Assembly: GCF_026151205.1 (NCBI RefSeq)
Contig: NC_087072.1
Span: forward strand, 2,871,375-2,935,374
Origin: Bolinopsis microptera
Taxonomy: Eukaryota > Ctenophora > Tentaculata > Lobata > Bolinopsidae
DNA length: 64,000 nt
Direction of reading: 5' to 3'
How positions within the stretch are numbered: position 1 is the first letter of the stretch; each line of letters begins with the position of its first letter. Position numbers and translations under genes: made by a program. Under the pieces are notes generated by a model. The model was not told where the DNA came from. It did no database searches and saw only the letters and a list, made by a program, of their open reading frames with translations. Positions 12,376 to 25,000 of the stretch are shown here, piece by piece.

Positions 12376-13067
12376 AGGAGAATTCCAGGGACGATTGTAG
12401 TGACGATTGGTACATTGTGGTGACTCATTTTCTTCATTTCATTAAACAAAGAAATTGTAAAATTAATGTTCATACAATAATCTCTGGTTAGATCTCGCAT
12501 ATTGAGGTAGCAAATGTTGATATCCTCAATCAAATCATTGGGTAAAAGTCCTAAGGGAATTCCCGAAATTTTTTGGATGGAAATTTAAACATGAGGTTTT
12601 GATTATCGATATGATAAGGGTGGACATGTATAAGTTTAGTTTTGCTACTTTTATTTGGTTATGCGCTACTTAACTCCACTAAATATAAGCTGATTGTTAT
12701 TCAAGTGAGTAATATTTTAGATAATTGCACGTAATAGAACAGCGCATGTTCTTTTTGTTGGGGGTTTCAGTTCAGTTGCAATACCATATTATTATGTATT
12801 GAGTTTCGTTTTGCCTTAACAATTTTGCATGTTTTCTCTTCAGTTTATTTATTTTGTGCATGACTTTGAAATTAATGATTATTTGTTTAAAACTTTGATC
12901 TTTTATAATTGATTTCGTCTCATTGAATCTTCCGAATGAAAACATTGGTCCTTTGCATCTGTTATAATATATCATGACTTGTTTCTTAGTATCAAACTTT
13001 TAATACGTATACCGTATATTTTTAGTAGAGAATCTAACCGATTAAAATTAATTTAGATACCAGGTAG
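12376..13067. other. Intergenic region between COG1 and DDX11
   Basis: AT-rich, with no exon or recognisable repeat. It must hold the COG1 3' UTR (ATTAAA at about 12439 is a possible poly(A) signal) and the DDX11 promoter. Confidence 0.5.
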
Positions 13068-16000
13068 ATGGCAGAAGAGTTCGCCTTTCCATTCGAGCCT
13101 TATGGAGTACAGAAGGACTTCATGAAGAACTTATATGATACGCTTGAAAAGAGAAAAATTGGAATTTTTGAGAGTCCCACCGGCACAGGTTACATTCAAG
13201 TTTTATAATTTTGTTTTACATTTTACAATCCAATAATGTTCTCAATTATGCATTATAGATTGCCGCAAATTTCGTGTATGAAATTAGGAGGCAATTATAA
13301 CATAAAAGGACAGTTTAATGAATCCAAGTTTAAATGGATTGATTTCAAGAAAAGTTGATTCACGAAAAGGTTATTCGAAAAGGTAATTCACGAGAAGGTG
13401 ATTCAAGAACACAACATCATGTTTCAGGAAAATCGTTAAGTATTATATGCAGTGCTCTGAAGTGGTTGAAGGACCAGCAGGAACATCAGGCGAGAAAACT
13501 AAAAGAGGAAATGCAGAGGGATAAAGACGAAGATGAGCCTGACTGGGTCAACGAACAGTACCAACAGCAGAAGGTTCGTTAACTTGTTATCTGCTATGTT
13601 ATGGCATAAATGGGGCTCAGCGACATATGAAATTTAGATGGTCTGACAAGTACACCCATTTTAGATGTCAAATTTCGCGAATGCATATTCTATGAGTGAA
13701 TTGAACTGAATTTCAAATTTTAAAGCTGACAATTTTTTTCACAGGTACAGCAGCTTGTCAGTGACAAGCAGGCTACTGCGGAGAAAGCTGTTAGGAGACA
13801 AAAGAGAGTCCTAAAAAGCAGAAAGAGGTTCAAGGTGATTATATTTTTATTTAATTGTAATTATGTTAGTTAATTATAATAGGTAATTATATTCTTATTG
13901 CCTTTCTTACGGAATAAAGATTTCATGTTGAAAGCGCCTTTCGTCTACATACAAAAATAGTCTGTGAAAATTTGAAATGAAAATCTCCCAGCGAGATAAT
14001 TTCTCGGATAAAGAAAACATGGAAGATGATATAGTGGACTTGAAATACTCCTCCAGTGATGGCAGCTCTGAGAGCGATTCAGAAGAGGAGTACTGCACCA
14101 AGATATTCTACTGTTCGCGGACTCACTCTCAGCTATCTCAGGTTTAGTATCCCCAAAATACATATTTAAACATAATTAATCGATTGACAAGTTCCTGGTT
14201 TCCCACGCCAATAACTAATAGACAGCTGAAAAATAACGAGGACCATTAAAGAAGATTAATGACATCGAGATCATTTATCTTTTTAATGGTCCCTCATTAT
14301 TTTGTCAGTAATTGAAAATGTATCTTATTTTTACATGAAGTGCTGCGGGTAAAATGCCAACAATTTCAGTTTATAAACGAAATAAAGAAGTCCCCCTACT
14401 CTTCAGTAAAGGTCACAATCCTGGGCTCACGTACTAATCTCTGTATCAACCCCTCCGTAAGTCAGCTCAAATCAAACAATCTCATGAACGAGCGCTGTCT
14501 AGAACTCCGTCGAAGCAGTGCAGCTCGCAAAAAGAACGATGACGAGGAAAATAAGGACGAGGAAAAGAAGAAGAAGAAAAAAGGGAAGTGCGAGTTCTAC
14601 TCGTCGCAGAAAGTTCGAGATTTCTCCTCGCACATCCTGTCAGAGGTACAGGACATAGAGGGGCTGGTGGGTGGAGCTAAGGAAGCGGAGACTTGTCCGT
14701 ATTATTCTACTCGGGCAGCTGTTCCGGAAGCGGAGGTGGTCATGTTGCCGTATAACATGATACTTCACGGGGATCAGAGGAAATCTCTTAATATTAGGTG
14801 TGTCTTGAGGGGAATACTGAATTTCAGATTTATAATGTTTTTTGGAGCTCGTTCAAGCAGTAAATTTTGTATACTTTTTATTTTAAAGTTAGGATTGTTT
14901 AATTTCAATAACAAGTTTTATTTTCTGTACTGATAAATTCTCAGGCTTAAAGATTCTGTGGTTATAATTGACGAAGCGCATAATCTGATAGAAACGATAA
15001 ATGAAATTCACTCTATAACGATACAAGAAAAGGATTGTATTACTACTCATCGCAAACTTGCTGTATACCTCCGAAAGGTAAACTTTAAAAACATTATCAC
15101 TCCATTTGATTGCAACAATAGTCCATCATTAGGCAACTGTTATTGACGTTACCTCTTCGCCCTTCATATTTCTCTATTGATGCCCAGGTAAAAGCTAGGC
15201 TGAAGCCGATCAATCTCCTACACTGCAAGCAAGTTATTCACTGTGTCAGTCTATTGGCATCATCTTTCAAGAAGATTCATTTTCAGAAGGCACCTAGAAC
15301 TTATCTTCTTACTATCGGTGATTTTCAGACCAAATCCGACTTAGCGGATATAAACCTCTTCGATCTAGTAAAGTACATCCGTGAGAGTCACCTAGCTCAA
15401 AAAGTCCAGGGTTACGAGGATGACGTCATCAAACCAACGACTGACGTCACAATTCACTCTAGATCTGTCCTTGCGGAGATTTCATCATTGTTCACGGCTC
15501 TAACAAACGCTGACTCTGCGGGACGCGTCCTCGTGGTCTGTGAAGCTGAAGGTTCCTATGTCCGTTATATCTCTCTGAATAGTGAGGACCCCTTCTTACC
15601 CCTCCTCCGGGAGTGCAGATCTGTTGTGCTGGCTGGTGGGACGATGGAACCTGTGGGTGAAGTGCAGCAGCAGCTCCTCGCTTCCTCTTCACGTGACGTC
15701 ACCTTGTTCAGCTGTGGTCACGTCATTCCTCCGCAGAACCTTCTCCCGATAACACTCTCCCACGGCAAAGATATGGAGCTGGACTTCTCATTTGAAGGAA
15801 GGAAGAAGCCGGGAACGTTCCAAGAAGTGGGAAACATTCTCTTGGACCTTTGCCAGGTGAAAATATCGTTACCGATACTTTTCTATACATATAGGTCTCT
15901 ACGATAAAAAACAAAACAAATTAAAAATGTTATGAAACTAAAATTTTCTAAAATCGAAATCATTTCAACTTTTATTTATAGGTTGTCCCTGGAGGCTTGG

Positions 16001-19000
16001 TCTGCTTCTTCCCTTCCTATCAAAGTTTGACGGACTGCAAATCGATCCTCCAAAAGTCCGGACATGTTGATAAGATCTCCAAGATTAAGACATTATTCTG
16101 TGATGAAGCTGGAAGCAAGAACTCGGACGGCATCTTGGAACAGTACTCAAAGAGGGTTAGGAGTGCTAAAGGTGCTTCGGGTGCTACAAATACTGGTTAG
16201 TGAATAACGAATATTATGTTCTAGAATCGCTGTTGTTTTAACTATATCGTTTATGTTCATTTGGGGAAATTAATAACTATCTAAATATTTTATTTCAAAT
16301 TTCATACTCTCATTTTTGCCCTCAGAGAGCGTTCACTAATGATGTTATCTTTATTTTAGTATGTTTTATATTACCTTCCGTCCAACCTCCGTCACTTTTA
16401 GCCCATTTTCATATAAAGCACCATATTCCGTTGAGAAATCCTTAGGCCCCTTAGTGCCTCAAAAATTGATACTTTAATCACTAACTATTTACCACATACC
16501 TCATTCTAAACGTATTACCCTCTTTAATTTTGTGTTGTCTCATATGCTCAAATTAACAGGTGTTAATTGATTAGATTGATGTTCAAAAATCGGATAAAAC
16601 AAACTGAAAGTTCATCTCTAATTGTGATAAATTTACCCGTAACCTTGCCTGGTAGCTTTTGTTTAAGCCTCTCCCCAGAAGTCATCATTTGTGACAGCTC
16701 CCTTAATAAGTATGAATTTAAAATAAATATTTAAGAAGTGCTTTGTGAAGAGTACCGCGACAATTGACCCCCGACAATTGACCCCCCGACAATTGACCCC
16801 CTATGTAATTACACTGGGGTCAATTGTCGCGAAATCTAGGGCTTAGTACGACAATTGACCCCTATGTAATTACACTGGAGTCAATTGTCAGCAGTTCAAC
16901 CTTCTAAGCCTATGATACCTACTTAATACTAATAATCTCAATAAATGTGTCTGTCTGTCTGTCTGGACTGAGCGATTTCATACTTTCGCACCGTTTTAAC
17001 TGCGAACATGTAATGCGTTTTTTAAAACATAATAGGCGGGTTTATACTTTTGCATTTCAACTGCAATAGTGAAGTCCCGGCCGTAGGCACGGGTTACACT
17101 AGTAGCTAAATAACCTACTTGGTTTTGTACATAGTGGAGATTTGTCATCGGGGACTATCTGCCCGTCTCGGCAGGTGGCGTCTCTTCCCCCCAGATTCAC
17201 GTGATGCTTCACACACTTTAACCTTATTTTCGTGCCGTCTGGAACTGGTAGTGAGGATTCTGTCTCAACCTCTAACCAATCTGAAGGCAGAGCCACGCAG
17301 CAAGTTCGCTTTGCTGAGCTCCAATCCTGGTCCTCTTCCAGTTCATAGCCCGCTGGGATGAAGAAACAGTTGACCTCAATCGGGTCCCAATTTAAGGGGG
17401 CCCGATTAACTGCTACACATCTAAAAAGGTTGTATTTAAAACCTTGTCAGCTTATTTCCATTATCAGTGAAATCAATTCAAAGATAAGAAATAATAATAT
17501 ATCAAAATTCGATTAAAAACATACAATTAAACTGCGGATATTAACTTACCCTTGCTTAGCCAAGCAAGCATCAAAGCACTCCTGATCAGAGATGTAGGGG
17601 ATAGATCCCAAATTTCCTGTAGAAGGTGGATCCGACCTCCTGTCAGTTGCAAAGGCTCCAAAACACGATTCACCTGAAAAAAGATTATGTGGTCACCTTA
17701 CTTTTTAAAAGTCGTTGTAAATTTGTATTCCGCTGAATGCTAGCATGTTTAAGGTTGTTTGTCTTTCAATACACCAATTGAAATAGGTCTCGAGTTTATA
17801 AACACTCTTAGTTTGAGAGTATCTGTTAAATCTCAATTTAGTTCAAACCTGAAGTAAGACACCTTTGAAGCATTGTCATAAACAATATTGGAATTGAAAG
17901 AACTCGGTTCATTTCTGAATAGTATGGGTTATCTTGAGCTTCGGGCGTACAATTTTAACAACAGGAAATGTGAAAATAACTTGTCAACTTGTACACTCTA
18001 TAAAACTACTATGTAGATTGAAAAAATCGAATTCAAATATTCATTCTGTCACAGAAATGCGGGATAAAAGCATCTCTACGGTAAACAGAACACCATATCA
18101 TCAAAGAAAGTTTAACCCCTTACTCTTAGTCTCACAAACAACACCGTGCACTCTGATTATAATTCTTAGCCTCAGAGTAGGGACAAGGGAGAGACCGTTA
18201 GCGAACCGAGCGACGCCCTTAAGAAAAATAGCATTGTCAACTCTGCCAAACCATCCTCTTAGCCGAGTAATCCTCAGCTCAAGCAACAAGTTATTTGCCC
18301 AATACCTGCACCAGAGGGACCCCATTTGAAGTTAGTAATAAAGCAGACGTAGCCTCCATATAGAGCACGTGCCTTACGAGCACGTGCCTCACGTGCCTTC
18401 AAGGGTCTACCGAGTCTTCGGCCTCGGTTTTACCGAGGAATAGCGATTTTTCCTCGGCCAACAAAATGAAACCTCGGTTGTCCTCGGCCTCGGTTTTATC
18501 AAAGCAAAATTTCCTCGGCCTCGGTCTCGTCGCAAATCCTGCCCTCGGCCTCGGTCGACCCTTACGTGCCTTACGAACAAACAAAGCAACATCGTTATTT
18601 TGATGTGAGTTAACCTTGATAGAGCAGATAGAGGTAGACTAAGTTGCAATTCTGACGGTTAGACCGGAATAATGCGTAGACCTGAACGCTGAGATAGCAA
18701 TCCTGTTGTTATATCATTGTATAGTGTATAACCGCGCACTATTATGTACAAACACTTACTAAATTTCATATCTGTGCCACGATTGTTATTATTTTTGAAA
18801 TCCAACATGAATTTGTGAAGATTATTTGTGCAGAAAGTTGTAGGATTAGAAAATGGTTCTCAAAATTAATGATAAGTCAAACACTATCGTCTAGAATAAA
18901 TGGTCGAGAGTAAATGGTCTTCTAGATCGTGAGGACGTGTGCTAAAAACGATGATACGTAGATAATGGTAGGGCTCGTGCTGTATAAATATAATAGAGTA

Positions 19001-22000
19001 AATGTTCTTCTAGATCGTGAGGACGTGTGCTAAAAACGATGATACGTAGGTAATGGTCCTCGTAGGGCACGTGCTGTATAATATGGAGGCTACGTCTGCT
19101 TAATTGCTAACTTTAAATGGGGTCCCTCTTGTGCAAGGATTGGGCAAATAACTTGTTGCTTGAGCTGAGTGGACAATGATATTTTTCTTAAGGGCGTCGC
19201 TCTGTTCGCTAATGGTCCCTCCCTTGTCCCTACTCTAGGGCTCAAAATAATTATTTAAGAGTTATTAACCTGTTGCCCTAGGCTATTACGTAGGTAATGG
19301 TCTTCTAGATCGTGAGGACGTGTGCTATAAACGATGATAATATTATGTAGATAATATTATCTCGTATTATGTAGATAATGATTTTGAGATAGCCCAGGGT
19401 AACAGGAAAATAACTCTTAAATAATTATGGACTATACCAAGGAACAAAGTTAAACTTGCTGTTCAATAAGTGGCTAAATGGTGGTAAACCTCCTTCTTTC
19501 AGTTTATTTGATAAAGTCGGTTTTCATGTATTTATGACAACGGAAGTGACGCCAGTATAACATAAAGTATAAACACGAGCTTACAATTACGTACCCATTT
19601 TTGAAGGAGGTGTCTAAGAGTGAACAACCGTGAAAACTATGGAAGAAAAACTTGAACCAGAAATTTGATCATATTTAACAATAAAATATTGTTCATCATT
19701 ATTTCAGTTTCTGTTGTATTGAAATAAATTATACAAATGAATTACCTTGACCATTGTTAATGGTCTGGCCCGGCGCGCGCTACTTCGTAGCACTTGCCAT
19801 CAGGCCATATTTCGAGAAGAAAGCGGCGTGCGCTACTTCGAAGAAATTTATACGAGTAACATCCGTCAAGAATTACCTTGAATAAGTTTTGTTCGATTTA
19901 TAGTATAACATTTCATACTCTTATTCTCCCTAAATAGGAGTATGAAAGTTATCTATATATATAAAACATTAAACATTCATACTTATCTATAACTATAAAT
20001 ATTTTAATGCTCCCTTGTAGACCCGAATGAACCTACTTGGATTTGAACATAGTGGAGGTTCATTATCAGGGACTATCTGCCCGTCTCGGCAGGTGGCGTC
20101 TCTTCCCCCTAGATTCACGTGATGCTTCACACACTTTAACCTTATTTCCGTGCTGTCTGGAACTGGTAGTGAGGATTCTGTCTCAATCTCTAACCATTCT
20201 GAAGGCAGTGCCTCGCAATCTGAGATAGTAAAATTGAAAATAAACAAGGAAACTCAATTACCTTTGCCATTAGGTCCGCTTAAAGCACAGTTACCACTTA
20301 TCGCACACTTCTAGCCAAAGTTTATTACATCCATAACTTGAATTTAACTTGTAGTTGTCATGATGCAATGGAGTATACTGTAGAACAGACTTTACCTGGA
20401 CAGGCACCAGTGTTGCAAGATAAAGTTTCCATGTTTTCTCCCTCACAGTCAGCTCCACCGTGAGCAGGAGCAGGATTTGTGCAGGTTCTCATCCGGAAAC
20501 GGATTCCTCCACCACATTTCTCAGAGCACATTGTCCAGTCTCCATAGTCACTCCAGCCCCCATCTACTGAAATGTTTTGATTCCGTTATCAATACGTCAA
20601 TATATTAATTCTGAAATACCTTATCGGACGTTATTTTACCGGACATTACGTGAACGGACATAATTTTGAACGGACATTAAAATGAACAATCGAAGGCATT
20701 CATTTAATGTATTTAATTTGACTACCTTGTCAGACTTTATTTGAACGGACATTAAAATGAACGCTAGGGCCTCCAGCGTCCAATTAATATCCGTTCAAAT
20801 AAAGTCCGATAAGGTTCAGACATTACCTTTACCAATCGTCATTAGGGCCGCTTAGGGCATAGTTACCACACACTTTGAAGCCTAACTTTAATACATCCAT
20901 AACTTGAATTTAACTTTTCATGATACAATGAAGTATACTGTAGAACAGACTTTACCTGGACAGGCACCAGTGTTGCAAGATAAAGTTTCCATGTTTTCTC
21001 CCTCACAGTCAGCTCCGCCGTGAGCAGGAGCAGGATTTGTGCAGGTTCTCATCCGGAAACGGATTCCTCCACCACATTTCTCAGAGCACATTGTCCAGTC
21101 TCCATAGTCACTCCAGCCCCCATCTACTAAAATGTTTCGATTCCGTTATCAATACGTTAACATCTTAATTCTGAAATACCTTATCGGACGTTATTTGACC
21201 GGACATTACGTGAACCGACATAATTTTGAACGTATTTAAATTGGCTACCTTGTCAGACTTTATTTGAACAGACATTAAAATGAACGCTAGGGCCTCCAGC
21301 GTCCAATTAATATCCGTTCAAATAAAGTCCGATAAGGTTCAGACATTACCATTTCCAATCGCCAATAGGGCCGCTTAAGGCATAGTTACCACATACTTTC
21401 TAGCCTAAGTTTAATACATCCATAACTTGAATTTAACTTTTCGTGATGAAATGAAGTATACTGTAGAACAGACTTTACCTGGACAGGCACCAGTGTTGCA
21501 AGATAAAGTTTCCATGTTTTCTCCCTCACAGTCAGCTCCGCCGTGAGCAGGAGCAGGATTTGTGCAGGTTCTCAACCGGAAACGGATTCCTCCACCACAT
21601 TTCTCAGAGCACATTGTCCAGTCTCCATAGTCACTCCAGCCCCCATCTACTGAAATGTTTTGATTCCGTTATCAATACGTTAACATCTTAATTCTGAAAT
21701 ACCTTATCGGACGTTATTTGACCGGACATTACGTGAACCGACATAATTTTGAACGGACATTAATATGAACAATCGGAGGCATTCAATCAATGTATTTGAT
21801 TTGACTACCTTGTCAGACTTTATTTGAACGGACATTCAAATGAACGCTAGGGCCTCCAGCGTCCAATTAATATCCGTTCAAATAATGTCCGATAAGGTTC
21901 ATACATTACCTTTACCAATCGCCATTAGGGCCGCTCAGGGCATAGTTATCACACAATTTGAAGCCTTACTTTAATACATCCATAACTTGAATTTAACTTT

Positions 22001-25000
22001 TCATGATACAATGAAGTATACTGTAGAACAGACTTTACCTGGACAGGCACCAGTGTTGCAAGATAAAGTTTCCATGTTTTCTCCCTCGCAGTCAGCTCCG
22101 CCGTGAGCAGGAGCAGGATTTGTGCAGGTTCTCAACCGGAAACGGATTCCTCCACCACATTTCTCAGAGCACATTGTCCAGTCTCCATAGTCACTCCAGC
22201 CCCCATCTACTGAAAAATTTTGATTCCGTTATGAATACCATGAATACGTAAGATAAACTAAATTCTGAAATAAAGACATCTCCCAGAGTCCTAAATAAAA
22301 TATATAATAATCCCTCACCATTACCGGAACTAAGATTACCAATACTACTCCCATTTGTAAGTAATGCTTACATTAACTATTCCACTTGCCTTGAAATTCT
22401 TATCCTACCTTTTCTTTGTTGATCAAAGCAAGTTCGCTGTGCCGATGCCCAACCTTTGCTCGTAATCTCTTCAAAGCCAGCTTCGACGAAGAAACACTCT
22501 ATATTTACCCAGGTTAGGGGGCTCCGATTAACTGCTACACATCTACAGAATGTGTCATAATCATATTAAAAAGTAAAATGTTCAAAATTACATAATCAGA
22601 CAAAACAAGGCTTAATTTTATCACTGTGAAAGGTAAGTCATCGCAACCGAACTTCATCTCCTGAACTTACTTTTCTATTGTCAAGCAGTGGTCGATACAC
22701 TCCTGTTCAGAAGTGTACTTCTTTTGTTCTAGTTTACCTCCTGGACCTACCCGTCGGTCAGTTTTAAAACATGATACTTCTGAAATAAAATGGTAATTTT
22801 ACTTTTCCAACCGTAAAATTTCTTTTGTTGAATCAAAGCGTCTGCCAAGGTTATGGCTTACTTATAAATCAGTTTCTAACTACAAGTTACTGATCGATAA
22901 GTTTATCAGAACGACTCAGACTTTATAATTTATATTAAGAGCATGCTCTTCTGAAGATGTTATAAGTTTTATGCTGTTGTTAACTCTGAATTCGTACCTG
23001 TTTTAAAACAAGGAAGCATTACTGTAAGCAGTATTACGATAACAAGAACTCTCTCCATCTCTATAATCTGAATGGTATAGTTTGTTTGAACTGGTTAACA
23101 CAGTATCGTCCACAGATTAGATATAAATAATCCAACAATTCGAGCGTTGAATTAAGAAAGAAACTAAATCAGTAACGAAGAAAGTCAAGTACTAATCTTC
23201 CCTCTAGTCATAAACGGACTGACTACAATACTACAACGAAACAGATTCAGACTTTGAAATAGTAGTGCCATGACTAAAATACTACAACGAAACAGATGCA
23301 GACTTTGAAATAGTAGTGCCATTTCACGGCTCTACCTTTCTTATCACTTATTGGCAGTTGAATGGTACCATAGGTACGTTGCTGGTGGTTAGTGATTAGT
23401 ACTAGTACAAAGGGGGTTGTCCCTGGATTGTTGTGAGCTTTTAACTTAATCACGAGAAGGCAAATGATTTGTAAAAACAGGTGTCCATGCTGAGATCGAA
23501 TCAAGAACGCGTGCCATTTAACCGTCACGTGCTAGATTCTCATCTCGGAGTTGTTGTAATCCGCAGTATTGTCCTAGCTCTTACATGAACTTATTAGAAG
23601 GGGAATCTAAATGTAGAGTAGGGGATCTAAATGTAGAGTAGGGGGATCTAAATGCAGAGTAGGGGATCTAAATGCATAGTGTAAAATAAGGTAGGCTACC
23701 AGAACAGTCCTCCCGGGGCGTACCAATGGTCTACAGTGCCTGCTCACAAAGGTACGGTAGCGAAGTGGCGTACACGGGTAAATAAGGAGTACAGTTACGA
23801 TAGGAAAGTGTCGTAAATCGTACTTAAGAGATATACGGGTATGATATTGAAGTATCGTACACGGGTAATTAAAGGTGTCCAAATACGATAGAAAAGTGAC
23901 GTATACTGTACTTAAGAAATAGACGGGTCCGATATCGAAGTCTCGTACCCGGTTACCTGTAACTCTCTAGCTCTGCAACTACACGTGCTCTGTTGAGGAA
24001 TACGGCGAAAACTCTAGTTACGGTAATAAAGATACTTTAACTCTTACAGGCTTCTGAGTGCCGTACAACTTTAAAAGATCGAATGACGTGATCGAGTCCT
24101 AAGCTATGTGATAACAAAGGAAACAGGGGGTTCGAACAATAAGTCTCGAAGGGTAATAAATAGGGTAATAAATACTATAATCTCAATATACCAAGACTAG
24201 TGACTCGTGTGCCACGTTACAGCGTTTTCCGGCGGTGGTAATTTTCTAAACTTCACCAAGCAAGCCACTCGAAAAACTGATCGTAACGGGGCAGACGAGA
24301 CCTAACAGCACTGGGTCACGTGGCATCACATGGCGAACCACGTGACGCCGCGCGGCCCAGCCTGTCCAATAATACAACCTACTTAACTAACCTGACTACT
24401 GCGTGACCTCCATAATCTACAACACTAACCTAATCTAATCTTACGCTAATTCTAACGGTTATTTAACACTAATAGTAATTCTAGAATATTCTAAACGATC
24501 TAAAAACTAACAAGCCTAAGACCTGCTGCAAACAGCTTACTATACCTATTACACTATGCAGAGTAGGGGAATCTAGATGCAGAATAGGGGGATCTAGAAA
24601 TTCTAGATGCAGATAATTGTGAAATTGCTATGTGTTTAAGGTTTGAAACAGTAGTCGAGAACTGATAACCGTCTAGTATGGAGTTGCTTAGAGTTCAGTA
24701 TGTGCAGGGTATTAACGAGGGTGGTTGATACAGCTGATGTAACTAGGAGTCACCCAGGGCAAGTGGTAACAGATAACTAGCCGTAACCCAGGGCAACAGA
24801 AACTAACCGTAACTCAGGGCGATGTTAGTTGTAATGTGGGAAAGCTAATGTTAATGATAATTATCCGAGGACAGAAATATTTATTATAATCAAAGGGTGG
24901 GGTTTATAGTATCGCCATTCTACGCGATTAATAAACTTATATGCACGATCCCAGTAGAGTTTCCACAAATTTTAGACAAAACTCCCAAATTTTAATATAC

